Assembly: GCA_964030475.1 (NCBI GenBank)
Contig: CAXIPT010000003.1
Coordinates: forward strand, 8,286,515 to 8,350,514
DNA length: 64,000 nt
Direction of reading: 5' to 3'
Source of the DNA: Tethya wilhelma
Taxonomy: Eukaryota; Porifera; Demospongiae; Tethyida; Tethyidae
The notes below the pieces were generated by a model. It did no database searches. It was not told where the DNA came from and saw only the letters and a program-made list of their open reading frames with translations. Positions 1 to 14,600 of this stretch are shown here, piece after piece. The first letter of the stretch is position 1. Every line of letters begins with the position of its first letter. A program made the translations under genes and the position numbers.

Positions 1-36
1 CTAGCTTTTTTGTTGAATTTTGCACAAAGCCAAATT

Positions 37-3000
37 ATGCGAGCAATTCAACTGTGGATAGACAGTGTAATCGATAAAGAAAAACAAAAGCAATGGTAAG
101 ATTGGGGTGGGGTGGTTGGTATAAAATTGTGGGGTGTTGTCATAGATGTTAATACATGTTGTATCGTGATTCCATCTAGCATGAGAGTTGATTATCTACT
201 TGTGTACAGTGGGGTTGGGGCTGGGACAAAGATTGGTATATTCAAGAGTACATATGAGAAAATTTACCACATTTTGACAAATTTTTATCGAATTTTGCTC
301 TTCTACATGTTCATCAATGGACTTTATTTCACCAATAGTGTCAACATTATACAACATTCAGTCAACATCTTTTCCATTCAAATTATGGTGTTTTTTAACG
401 TCATGCCATCAGTAACACCAATCATGCAGTCAATAGATAATATAGTACTATATTATCTAAGCACTGGAATAGTTCACCTAAACTTTAAACTAGAGGTAGA
501 CTCATTGGCCTAAATATGAAATGATTGTTCTCTCTTGGTTCTTTGTTCATCCAGTATCTACGATATTGCATTTCGTCCAGATGGAGAGCAACTTTTAGTT
601 ACTGCTGGATCTAGAGTTCTGGTAACTAAGAGTTTTGATGTTGTAATATTTTATTGCTATTTTGTGTCTGTTGTGCATGCAGTTGTACAATGCAAGGAAT
701 GGTTCACTTATTCATGCTCTCAAAGGACATAGAGACATTGTCTATTGCCTTAGCTATGCAAGGAATGGTAAGTGGCACACTAATTATGTAGTTGTAGATG
801 ATTTCTTTTCTCGGCAACACACACATTGTCATCTAGGTCAGCACTTTGCTTCAGGAGGTGCTGACAAGATAGTTATCATTTGGGGCAATGATCCACCTGA
901 TGGTCAACTCAAATTTACTCATACTGACAGTGTTCAATGCATAGCCTTTAGTCCTGTGGCTCAGCAACTGATCAGCTGTACAGCTACTGAAATAGGTAAG
1001 TATCAGAATTACATCTTCCTTGTCTGTGCTAAGTGATCATAATTCATACTTAGTGCAGTAATTATGTGTGCTAGATACTCACCCTAGAGTGTGTCCCATA
1101 TCTAAAACTAATCTTCCAAAACTGAGTGCACTTAAATGTCGGTTCTGTGTATTCTAATAGAAAATGACATATGGTCACATGTTTACCAAGCACCTTAGTA
1201 TAACACATCTAATCATGATGTATGACTTGGTTTGCCAGCGAGTGTTTTGTATATGTACATGTGTATGTATGTCCATCTTCTCATGATCCAATTCTTCTTA
1301 TTAGCTTAGTACTGAACATAGAGCATGAGCTCAAGCCGTATTTTTTCTACAGAAATGAAGTAGAGTAGCATAGACTTTGCCTTTGTGCAAGAGTAACAGC
1401 TAGATCAAAAAAGACTTATCCTTGAGAGAAACAGCTGCTAAATAGTGACAATTTACCATCACACCACTTCCCATTTGTGTCAGTTTCACCTGACTTGGCG
1501 ATGTCAATTAAATTACCAGTTACTAAGTAATTTTTTGCCAGCTACAAACCAGCTTGATTTATTTGGTTCTAACAGCACTCCATACTAAGTGGTCATCTCT
1601 ACTATGTAGCTGGCATGTCATAATAGTTTTTTCCATAGTTTAGATTCCATGCATCTTAAATGAAACTAATGCTCAACATCATCACCATCATGTGTCAGTA
1701 CTACACGATAAATTGGTGAATGCTAGGCTAGTGCAAGGCACTTATTTTGCATTGTTTTATAGATAGCACATTACCTTTTAGAACAGGTAATTTTGGTTTT
1801 ATATGTGCATCCAACACCTCTGTTTTCCTGCTCGTGATGAACTATGTATCTTAGGATTATGGTCACCAGAGCAAAAGGCAGTGTCAAAGAGTAAAATCGC
1901 TTCTAAGGCTTGCAGTTGTTGCTGGACCAATGATGGACAGTACTTTGCTGTAGGTCACTACAGTGGCCATGTTACTATTTGGACAAAAGTAAGGAATTGT
2001 GGATATGTACTTTGTTTTTATATACGATGCTCAACACTATTTTGTAGAATGGTGAAGAAAAAGTAAAAATTGAACGTCCAGGTGGTTTTCCAGTATGGTC
2101 ATTAGCATGGAATCCTTCGAGGTTGAACAGATTTCATAATATAAGTGGTATTGATTGTAGAAGATATATATATACATACATTTATATGACTTTAAATAGA
2201 GAGGACCAGTATGACATTTTGACAGTGTGTGACTGGGGACAGAAGCTAAGCTACTATCAACTAAATGGGAGACAAGTATGAACAGTACACTGTCTGTATG
2301 TTCACATGTACACTAAGCTGCATATGCAGGTTGGAAGAGATCGCTCACTTGGTTTTGATCCAACTTGCATCAGTTACTTCCCATCTGGAGACTTTGCTGT
2401 AATATCAGGATCAAATAATAGGGTAAATGTATGAACCAAATACTGTATGTCCAATTACGAAATGAATCCTTCAAAGCTTATGTTGCTGTATTACTTATGC
2501 AGGCATGTGTGTACTCCAGACATGGTGTGAACCTATCCCCTATTGGAGAGCTTAATTCTTGGGTCTGGTGTTGTCGAACTAGGCCAGCACAAAGTGATTA
2601 TCAAGTGGTATGCATCCATTGTCCATGTTCAATGTACAGTTGGTAATGAAGAGTACCACGTTATATAATTGGGACAGGTATGAGCAAGCCCCACACTAGC
2701 ATGCCATGCCACGTGTCTTTGAAAAATTGCAAAGCTTTGAAAATGTAAACACAGGCCTCGGACTGAGCAGAATGCTAGGCACAGACAACTGAAGAATTTA
2801 TTTAATCTGGGCACAGCGAACTCTAAAAAGCATGTTGTATGCCATGAGAGTATAACAACTACCACCTGAATAAGCAAATTGTTATGGCCTATGCATGTGA
2901 CCAATGCATTAGCATCTAGGAAGTACAACTACTAGAATTATAGCAAGCTAAGAATCCACAACAATTAATGCAGGATAGTACGTAGATACCAAGACTGTTA

Positions 3001-6000
3001 GCAGGATCATGCATATACTGTACATATTCTTTTAATAGGAGCTTGATGAGTGTTTAATTGTCAGAGTTTTAATCATCTCATGACATATAATCTTTGTATG
3101 CATGAATGCTTTGATCAGATGCTAAAAGTTCGACCATGACCATACTAAAAGGACAAAATTGACTGAAGGCAAGAGTCAACTTATTAGAGCCAATTAAACT
3201 TCAGGCTTGCTCATGCTTGCCCCAAACGATGCATTGCATCGCCTAGTAGAATATAATAATATTATGTAGGATGAGCATCAAGCAATTTTCCAATCATGAA
3301 AATTTTTTGTTTAGAACCGTTTATCTATTTGTGTAGTACTATAGATCAGTAGAATTTACTGCTGATGATTGAATACAGTAAAAAAAATTGTATGCTACAA
3401 TCCGTGCCAAATCATCTTCAGTGATGAATATTTAACAGCTTCTAATTCTCCTTTCTTAAGAAAAATTTTCTACTAAAGATTATTAATATTTGCACAAGGA
3501 GAAATAAAGTTGTACAAGAAAATCTGATTACAGTGTAGTTTAGATTTTGTAATAAACACACAGGCCATTAGCTGTCAAGACGGAACTATTGTTCTCTACC
3601 AGCTTGCTTTTAACACTGTCCATGGGCTCTACAAGAACAGGTACAATTATTGATTATTTTATTGAAGATTGAAATTAACAGCAAAACTGCTTGAATGGAT
3701 CAGTAAGCATACTTGTTATGATGCTGAGCTTTACCAGTCACAGGAATTCATGAAGCACTGTGGAAGATAAGCTTATAACACAAGAACCCATATTTAGAGG
3801 CCAACATCAGTTCCAGCAAATGATTTTTCCTGTTGTTTTATGTGACCACAGATATGCCTACCGTGAACATTTAACCGATGTTGTTATTCAACATTTGATC
3901 ACAAACAATAAGAAGATAATTTCTTGCCATGACCTTGTCAAGAAAATAGCCATCTACAAGAACAGACTTGCCGTGAGTTATGTCTGACTTCAGACTATAA
4001 CAATAGTATAAACCATGTGAAATTTAGCATTTTAGGCTGATATCATTTTAGGTCCAGTTGCCTGAAAAGATTGTTATCTATGAAGTAGCCAATGATGATC
4101 AGAATGAACTTGACTATGCAATTAAGGTGATTACTATTGCTATATGTATGCACAGGTACAAATTTATTATCATTAAAAATTATTCACTACTTGTTCCTAA
4201 CCTAAAATCAACAAAGTACATGTATGCCAGGAAACCAGTTAGCATTGTTTATTCATAGTAGTCCCTTCCATTTCTGTAACATGCACTATATATAGGAAAA
4301 AATCAACAAGCAATTTGAGTGCAGTCTGCTTGTTGTATGTAGCAATAATTTGGTTCTTTGTCATGAAAAGAAGCTTCAATGCTTGTCATTCACAGGAGAG
4401 AAAGAAAGGTTTGTTTTTTCCCCCTGATAGATTGTTGTGCCATGCAAACACTGTGTGTATGGAAAGAAATACTGTGCATTATATTTTTTGACTAGTATGA
4501 GGGTCTATAATGAGAAGCACAGAAACTTCTTCCCAAGTACTGTATAGTTGGTTATTTTGGGTTGCTAAACTTTCAACCAATCAGATGTATGCACAGGAAA
4601 ATGTGTAATAAATGTATTGCATGCACACATTTAGCTAGAAGAGTGTTAATTCACAATAGGAAAAGGCAGTAACAACTTAATAAAAAAAACTTGTTTCTAC
4701 TGTAAATTCTGCTTGGTTGAACTTCAGTAATGATGAATATTTTAATTTTAGTGTAATGCACTCAGATGGATCAATATTATAACTAGTAATGGTTGGGTAG
4801 TTGCGCGCAATAAATGCTTTTCAACTCTTGTTCTATAGTAATGGCAGTCTTTCTACCAGGCCTGGTTTTTTGCTTGTATTTATTTGAGAAGGGTTCAAGC
4901 ACCCTCCTCCTACACCAAGTTGGTATGTGATGAAGGAGGAGGGTCTAGCTTGATGGAATAGGGAAAGGCCTGATAAAAATTACTATGTGAATGACATCAC
5001 CAAGTAGCTGCTGGTCGAAAATAGCTGAGACCGAATTGACGGTAAAAATGAGTGTAATGGACATATGCTCCAAAGGTGAACTATTGTATGTAGTCTGAGC
5101 TGTAGACAATTGTTTAGTACCTGATTGGCATGCAGAATGGCTTGTTTCTCAAGTTTTTTCCGCCTCCTCTCTACTGGTGACGTCATTCACATGATAAGTT
5201 TTACCAGGCCTCCCCCAGGTTTAAGAATGGTACTGTATGGGCTAAGCCTGAGTATGAGTCTAATAATGCTATATATGTTGTCGAACACCTGATATAGTGG
5301 TTTTCTATTTTAGACATCTATAATTTTTCAATAGAGAATGGTTGCTTGAGTCACAGATTCGCTATATCAAAGTAATTGGTGGACCTCAAGGAAGGGAAGC
5401 TTTGTTGGTAGGATTACGAAATGGCCAGATCTTCAAAATATTTGTGGATAATCCATTTCCAATGTTGTTGCTGAAACTGCAAACATCAGTACGGTGCCTT
5501 GATCTCAGTGCTAGGTAAGTACCCCCATAAGATTACAAATTAATTAGTAAATGTAAGTATGAACTATGCTGTTCTTCATTCATTTAGTCGAGCTAAACTT
5601 GCTGTTGTTGATGACAACAGTACCCTTCTTGTGTACAATGCCAACATTAAGGAACTTCTCTTTCAAGAACCTAACGCCAATAGTGTTGCATGGAATACGC
5701 AGTATGAGGTCTGTATGTAGTTCCTAAACTTGAACATGGCAAATGATGTAGGTTTACTTTTGACAGGACATGCTATGCTTTAGTGGAAGTGGTATGCTAA
5801 GTATCAAGGTTGGTGACTTTCCAGTTTATCAACAGAGACATATGGTAGGTCTTATCCCTTTGTCAACCAATGAAAATTAAAAAAAAATCATTTGTGTTTA
5901 ATTTATTTTGCAGGGATTTGTCGTTGGTTTCAATGGTTCCAAGATCTTTTCCTTGCATTTTTTCGCTATGTCTTCCATAGATGTCCCCCAAGTAATGTTT

Positions 6001-8284
6001 ACTACATGTGTGTGCTTGCTAAATATAGACGATTGACTGTGTATCTTTTCTTGCAGTCAGCATCAATGATTCAGTATCTGGAAAAAAAATTGTTCAAGTT
6101 AGTAATATTGCTTTGTATCATGGGAGTAAATGATGTATGTGTGAATGTATAATATTATGTTGTATAGAGAGGCATACAAGATTGCTTGCCTAGGGGTGAC
6201 AGAAGGAGATTGGAGAGTTCTAGCACTTGAGGCATTAGAGGTAGAGTAAGAAGTGTAACTACCATAGTACAAGATTACTAGCTTTATTGAAGTCATTGGA
6301 GAAGTACAGACAAAACTCATGCCTACCGCTGACTATGTTATGTACATTCTGGTTTAGCAAATATGAACCCAAACTATACTGTTCAATGCACATTTTAATC
6401 TTTGTCTGGCAAGAAACGAAGCAACTCTCAAGGAGTTACAGCTATTTAGAAGTTGCTATAATGTGGAAGTTTACCAGACAGCAAAGTCTTATGTCAGGTT
6501 CACAATATTTTCCATTGCATCAATTAAAAATTATTCACAGGCAGATACGCAGGAATACCAAATGTACTTTTGGACAATTTTTTTGCGTCACCAAATGTGA
6601 AGTATTATTATGCATCACAGCACCGGATATAGTGAACCCGCATTTAACTACTCTGACAAACTTCAGAAATGAATACAGTACCTGATGTAATGCTGTAGTG
6701 GCTCTAAGAGTTGTTTAAAGGCTGCCACATCTTACTGGACTCACTGGAGAGGTAAGAGCAAGTTTCTTTCCATCAAACTGAAGTATCAAGGACCGGTCAT
6801 CTACCTTTGAACAGCTTTAACTTCTCAGGTGTTGCCTCTTTTCTTGCCCGACAAAGACTAATATGTTCATTGAAGTGTCTAGTTTTTGCTAATATTCACT
6901 AAATCAGAATAGTTAGTGGTGGGTGCAAGTTTCAGAATAGGTCGTTTGAATTTCATCATCGACTTCAATGCAATTTTCGCTGCACATGCATACTCCAGCC
7001 AAGATGTCACTTCATTAATCAATGAATTCCTTGACTCTTATACTAAAGTTGTCTATTACCATATAGCCGGAAATATTGACGGGGATTTTAATTTGACGGT
7101 TTGATGGTCAAAGTCCAAATCATCAAATTTAAATCCGCCAATACTTTGGGCGCTGTATATGAATGTATTATGTGCATGCCCAAATCATCAAATTTAAATT
7201 CGTCAATTTTTTTTATTTTATGTTCTGCGGAGCAAACCGTCAAATTTTTTGACCATCAATATTTCCGGCTATACGGTATATGTTTCTTATGATGCTAATT
7301 TTCTATAAATGTAGGGAATGGATTTAGATGTAGCTAAAAAAGTAAGTGAAATAATGAATTAGTGCACACACTTGGTAATATTCATAGACTTTTAGTTATA
7401 CATTTATAATGTGACCTTATAGGCTTTCATTCGAGTTAGAGATTTGAGATTTCTGGAGCTAATTCATAGCATTGAGGTATGGGACAAGTTTGTTTGACTT
7501 CCAATGCATACCGAGTTGGACTGTTTATCTAGGAGAGAAGAAAAAGTGCTATAGACAATAATGAGGTCTTCCTAGCTGATATCTTTGCCTATCAGGTGTG
7601 TTTGTATACCATACAATCTATCCAAAAATCACATTATTGGATGTATCCTCTATAGGGAAAATTTCTTGAAGCAGCTGAGCTTTATAGAAAGTCTGGTCAG
7701 GAGAACAAAGTTAGCTTTCTCCTAGCAGCTAATATTATTGTTTTGATCGGTTTGGGTGTCTCAACTTACTCATTTAGGCTGTTGAAATGTACACTGACCT
7801 TCGGCAATTTCATCTGGCAAAAGAGTTTGCATCAACATCGAGTCAAAACAATGTGAAGCAGCTCATCACCAAGCAAGCTGAATGGGCTAAGACAACTAAC
7901 GATCCTCAGGCAGCTTGGTAAGCTCTCCTGTAACTCATTTGAGCCAGAGCCCATTTATCTTTTTTCATCCCCTAATTAGTGACATGTATATAGCAGCTGG
8001 AGAGTTTTTAAAAGCTGTGGAAATTATGGGTGAAAGTGGATGGGTTGAAAAGTATGTTTACAGTTGAATGTCAACATCATCTGTGAACTTTGTACATTTT
8101 TGTCTGTTATAGAATTTTAAACTTTGTTCATGAGCTTGACAAAACAGAAACACAAGTGCTGTTGCAGTGTGCTTATTATCTAAAGAAGCTGAATCAGTTT
8201 GGTGGAGCAGCCGAAGTTTATGAAAAGATGGAAGATATTCAGGCTTTAGTTGCACTTTATGTCGAGACCCACCAGTGGGAAACA

Positions 8285-8367
<83 letters not shown>

Positions 8368-8573
8368 NNNNNNNNNNNNNNNNNNNNNNNNNNNNNNNNN
8401 NNNNNNNNNNNNNNNNNNNNNNNNNNNNNNNNNNNNNNNNNNNNNNNNNNNNNNNNNNNNNNNNNNNNNNNNNNNNNNNNNNNNNNNNNNNNNNNNNNNN
8501 NNNNNNNNNNNNNNNNNNNNNNNNNNNNNNNNNNNNNNNNNNNNNNNNNNNNNNNNNNNNNNNNNNNNNNNNN

Positions 8574-8643
<70 letters not shown>

Positions 8644-11600
8644 TGTGTGTGAGGGTGTCACAATATACTGTATGTATATCTGATGTTTTATTTAGATCAA
8701 AATAATAATGTGAATGCTATTTTATCTTGGCAGGCGTTTGAATTGGTGATGAAACACCCAGATTGTAAGGTTAGTGGAATAATCCAGTGGGTTGTTACTG
8801 GGTATAAATTTAAGTAACATAGTAAAAGTTTAGAAGTAACCTTAATGTTTTTTTTTTGTAAATCATAAAGTGTAACATTGAGCAAGTAAAAGTACCATTT
8901 GAATATTTAAAGAACAGAATCACTTTTATGGGGATTATTTGGTGCATTACAGCTATCTTTCTGAATCAAATGTACGGGTGTAGTGCGAGATGTTTTTCCC
9001 TTTTCTTCAAATTTTCATGAATACTACTTTTAGTTCTTGTGTCTAGTTGTTCCTTAGTATGGATTGCCTAATCATACCATTTTATGAATGCATATGCACA
9101 CAACGCATCTAATTGTTTTCTGTTATTGTATGCACTCATATGGCTTAGAATGCTGTCTATATGCCCTATGCTGTGTGGCTGATGGAGAGTGACAAATTTG
9201 ATGAAGCCCAAGAAGGTACTTCAAGGCCAGCATGAGAATAACATGCTGTATATTTACCTATAGAAGAGCATGTACTGTATTGTACGTAAAAAGAATGGGT
9301 CAACTGTTCCATTAACACAATACAAAATGTTTACGCTTCTAAACTCTAAAAGAAAGGTATCTATGCCTTGAAACATGTTTAGAGGTTCTTACATTTTGCA
9401 CTAACAAACTCACAAAATCTTTCCACAGCACTCTAGAGAGAGCCTTAGTTGGAAGCCAGAATGGTGCAATTTTGTCTTTCTTCCCTCCTACCTGACATAC
9501 TTGCATGTAAATGCGATTTCCAGATAAACAATTAAAGGCATTGGACCATGTATAAAGTAACTTGTATTTATTCCAAACTACATCCTTATGATTTATATTA
9601 AACTGATTGATTTCCTGCCTAAAAGTGTTAAACTTACTCTGGTATAAACTACTGAACTATAATGTAGCCATCTTGATGTACAAGTACTGTATAGGTCATA
9701 TATAAAAAGACCATGTGGTTGCATGAATACAATGCATGTGCACATGCAATGTTCCTACAAGCACTGCTACTTATTGTAGAGACTAATAATTAATTATAGT
9801 GTCCCTGTAATTGAGCACCTAGAGTGTGAGAGTGGAATAAAGCAAGACTCTGAATTTCAGCACATGACAACTGTACATGTACTTTAATTAAATTTATGCC
9901 AAAGTCTTTTCCTGCATCCCTGCTGATATTTCATTGGCCAATTTAGTGATTGCTTGAACTAATGAGAATCAAGATCATACCAACTGACATCTGGACCATG
10001 AAGACTTATAATTTGAAGTAATTATGAGCTGAAATTTAGAGTCTTATCTTACTTTTTGAAGTACTTCTCATTCATACACTTCTTCACTACCTCCTATGAT
10101 TTAGCCTTGTATGCAGAAATATGCCCAGGATAATAATACATTAATTGTTGGTAGCGATATCAGACCTCCGAAGACGTTCAGTATATCAAAAATATCTCGA
10201 CTCGTGCTTGAAGTACGCTCATGAAATAAATTGTGTTGGATGGGACAATGAATGAGCTATCTATTGACACCTAAACCGTGCAAATTGGTTGCGCGGAATC
10301 ACCGCTAGCTCAATAATTGTATGTATGGAAGTTTCTATTGAAAATTTTTGGGTGGGTGTGGCTTTGCAACAGGTTTATGTATGATCGTGTAACAAGCACC
10401 ATTGGATAGCATTCGTGGATAATTATTGTCAGATACTTGAACAGTTATATATTACTTAGAAAAACTCTGCGGAAAAACAGGTGAATTTGTAGAGGTCTGA
10501 CATCGCTATTGTTGGTGCTTTTCTTAATTATACATACATTGTATTCATTTTTAGCTTTGACTTCTGCTGGAAAACAAAATGAAGCCCTTAGTCTTCTTGA
10601 AAAGCTTGCAAGAAATGCTATTGAAGAGAGCAGGTACAAATACTATACAGCAGGAAGTATAATTATGCTGGTTTCACTGTATTGATCAGAGCAACAAAAA
10701 AAATTAAGGTTTTCATCTAATCGCAACGTATGGCTCAGTTTGGCAGCAGTGACGTGATGCCGTGTTGTTCCCCCTGCCCTGTTGTGTGTGTTCCAGGAAC
10801 AATTTCCCCAAGGGATTATTAAGTGTTTCCCTAAATTTTGTAGCGGGACTTACTGTATTTCTACAAGTGAGCCTGCATACAAGTCAAGTTAGTGATCTGA
10901 GGTTCACTGCTGGTACATCTAATGGCTGATAAGAGCTATGTGCATATCTTTCTCATTGACTGGCACAGTCAGCTAGCAGCTTGGTAACTTTGAGTACCTC
11001 ATGATTAGCCTGATCATGGATATTCCGTGAGCTATATAATATCTATGGCCTGATCTAGTGATCATCTCTATGATTACTCAGCAGCATCATCTCATATCAA
11101 TACTATATACAATTACAAGTGATGAATGTAAAGCTAGCGCGAGGTACTATTTTGCACAATTTGTACTCCTAGTATAATCTTGATTGTTGTTTGAGTTTAG
11201 TAGGCAATAATTTATTTTAAAGTTTAAACTTACTTTTTTGTGCTAAAAATTAACTAGTTTAGAATCTTCATGCTACTGTTTTATGACTATACTTTCAAAT
11301 TCAAAGCTTTAGTTTAGTACAATGTCATGTATGTATTCACCAATGCAATCTTTAGCTACATCTAATTTTGACTTCTCAACAATAGATCCAGATAAAAGAA
11401 CCTAAGCGAGCTCCCTCAGAAAGTCTATGCAAATTTTGGTTGCTCTGATTTGCTTAGCCCCATCCTTTATACAAACACGTAGCTATTGTCATGTGCTCCC
11501 AGTCATTCACTTCAGGCTTTAGAGTTTGACATGTACTGATGGACCTCTACATTCTCCAGAGGAGCATGGCAGAGTTTGTATCTGGCATCTCTAGTATTGG

Positions 11601-14600
11601 ATTTCTGGAAAAGCATTTGAAATCTTGAGCAGCCTTCTTAGGCCACTATGTTTGTTTATTCCACAATACCTCTGTATCCATTCCCATAAAATTGTAGCTA
11701 CTTCTGAAAATGCTTTTGAAAATGAAGACCTTGGTAAATGAAGACATGAAGCAAGCTTGTATGCACAAGCAAGACACAGACTTTAAGATTTCTTTGCAAG
11801 CATTTTACGCTTGCACTCAAGCTCAGCTAGCTAACCGCGCTTGTGACAACTGACAGCTCACGCATGCATAGTATTATATGTAAGTACTCATTTTATGTGT
11901 TCTAGGGGTGCATTGTTATGTTGCTATTTCCAGTAGTCATTTGTAATCATTATATTTTGTTTACTGTGTTCCAGTGTAAACTCCCTTTTAGTAACCAGAA
12001 AGCAGCAATCCATCCAGTCCTACTTGTGTTTCACATGTGTAAATGATTGGGAAAGTGGATATGTTACTGAAAACTTTACCTGGACAGTATTTTTTAACCC
12101 AACTTCTTATGATTGCATTCAGTACCAGATCTCCTAGTGTGAAATCAATCCAGGTAGTCACACAGATCTAATCTGCACCTGGAAGTCTAACTTTAGTTTT
12201 AAGTACATTTACACATAATGCATTAGCACCTGCTCCCATACCTTCTGCTTCAAGGCACAGTTAGAAGAAGGTGGGAAATACTGGGAGGATTCATATCAGC
12301 TAAAGGCAGGAGGTCTCTTGCCTCAAGCACCCTACTAGCAATCAAAACATTGGATAAAGTGTACGTAGCTCTACTATTGAGATAATGAAGTTTAGTTTGG
12401 TAGGCTTGTGATCGATTAAATGTCAGTAGAACCAATTTCAGTGTTGAGAGCTGGAGAAGCATCAAATTGATGGTCAGTGGTTAAGGAAGCAAGATCAGAA
12501 AAGACTTTGTTCAGCAATTGTGGATTTAGCTGCCTCTATACATATCACAGCCTTGTGATTAATACACTTTGTAGTCCCAGAATGAGTTCTGATTTGATGG
12601 ATTTTTTGCAGTAGATTCCCAGACTATTATGCAATTCTGCTGCTATTGGTGATGTCTGGGTTCTTGTATTGTATACAAGCTGGATGGTCACTTCTTTAGC
12701 AACCTATGCTTTGTGTGCCAATTTGCTCCTGTTTGTAGGGATTCCGGAACATGCCTGCTATGATGAGGTTGACTAGAGGTAGCTACACAGTACAGGCTAC
12801 TCAGAGCAGGAAAACCATCAGACATATTTATGTACATAGTATATATATATTATCTATGGCACAACAGATCACATTCTGGTGCCTACACAGTATCTTAGTA
12901 ATGGATGAGAATCCTCTAATCGATTGTGACTTGTATGGGCTTGACTATGGAAGGTGTGAAAGGAGAGCAGGAAACATTGAGATGGAGGCATAGACATTCT
13001 GTCCGTCAAGGCCTCCAGGCCAGTGTTTTGCCTTTTTCATTCACTTGTAACAGCCCGCTGGAGCTAGCATTAAGCCCATCATACACTGTGCAACATTTTC
13101 ATGCAATGTTGATGCAACTTGCGCACAACAATGTTGCACTGTGTATGTTGGTTTTGATTATGTAATATTATCTTTAAATGTTTAATGCAACATGTTGCAT
13201 GAAGTTGAAGGCCTTTCTACTTCGTGCTACACCTTGCAACATGTTGCATGCAATAGTTTTTGGCAACAAACACTGTGCAACATATTGTATGCAATGTGTT
13301 GCATGCAATAATCTTGCACAATGTATTATTGTCACCCATGACAACAACTTTGTTACCAACTTCAGGAGAGAAAAAAAATCAGACAACTTAGGTTTTGAGT
13401 TGTATCACTATAAATATTTTCTTTTTTGTTGTTCTTTATAAGAGTAGAAAGAATCTGCCTCATAAATGCTAAACCACTATTCCCATAGATGTATCTTGGT
13501 GAGTAGGTATGTGGTTCTTTCTCAGAGAAAGCAACTTTGGACAATGTATTTTGGTGAAATTTGGACAATAGTTGAAGATTGAGGAATGTAGCCAATGTTG
13601 ACACAGATGTCAAGAGAATCAGTAAATCATGAAGAAAATACAAGTTTATTAATTTTGACTTAAATCTACCTTTTTATATAATTGAAAACAGCCAACACAC
13701 GCAACTAAAGTTTTTTGAGCCAGGCAACCAAGCTTTCAAAAGCAATACTATTGCTTTTATAGCAAGTATCCCACATTCACTTGCATAGCAAGTTTTTGTG
13801 AAGGATTGTGGAGAAAATGTCGCTTATATCAGGATTGCGCTATTGCACATTCAAACATTCATATTCTGACAACATAATTATCTTGGTAGCTTTAATTGCG
13901 GAAATTTGGAGAAATTTGCTAATTAAAATTCTCGCAAAATTTTCCGACTATACGGTAGTCGGGAATGCTAGAATACTTGGACACAGAGGTTATCAAGTCC
14001 CATATGCATAGCTTCACTCCTGGGATGATAGTTCAGAATACCAGGATACTTAGGCAAAGGGGTTTCTACAGGAAAGTGGTTTAATATTGTATCTTGGGAA
14101 ATTGTGTACATGTCACAATATCGATCATGTCACAATGTCTCTAGACACGATTGTGAAATGTAACCAAAATGTGTACTTGCTTCTTTGTTCTAGAATAGAA
14201 ATTTGAATTGTTTGCAATGGTTATGAAATTATTTTAGGTTTAATGATGCAAGCTACTATTACTGGATGCTTTCCAAGAGCCATTTAGGGTTGGCTAACAA
14301 GGAACATCAAGGTAAGGCGACATGTGCATTGAATACTGTAACAGTGGTAAATTTAGTGTATACACATAGAAATATAAAGACACGTAATATCTTAGGTGAA
14401 ACGATCTACGTCTTACCGTCATGAGATGAAAAGAAATATAGCATATCTAAACTTTGCTCAGTCTCCTGCAGTTTAGGATCTTCTCCTAAACATAGTACAT
14501 GTAGTTGTAGCAGCAAAAAAAAATATTGGATGATGCAACACAATGCACAGCATTGACAGAGTAGAGTTTTTTTTAAGTCCAAATTTTATACAAGCATATT

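Noticed and set aside
112..513. 133-codon ORF in the first IFT122 intron
   Set aside because: It lies wholly in the intron between 95 and 555 and has no similarity; chance ORF.
8090..8705. Long open frames on both strands coding VCVCVC or HTHTHT
   Set aside because: They are translations of the (GT)n repeat and run through the N gap; not genes.
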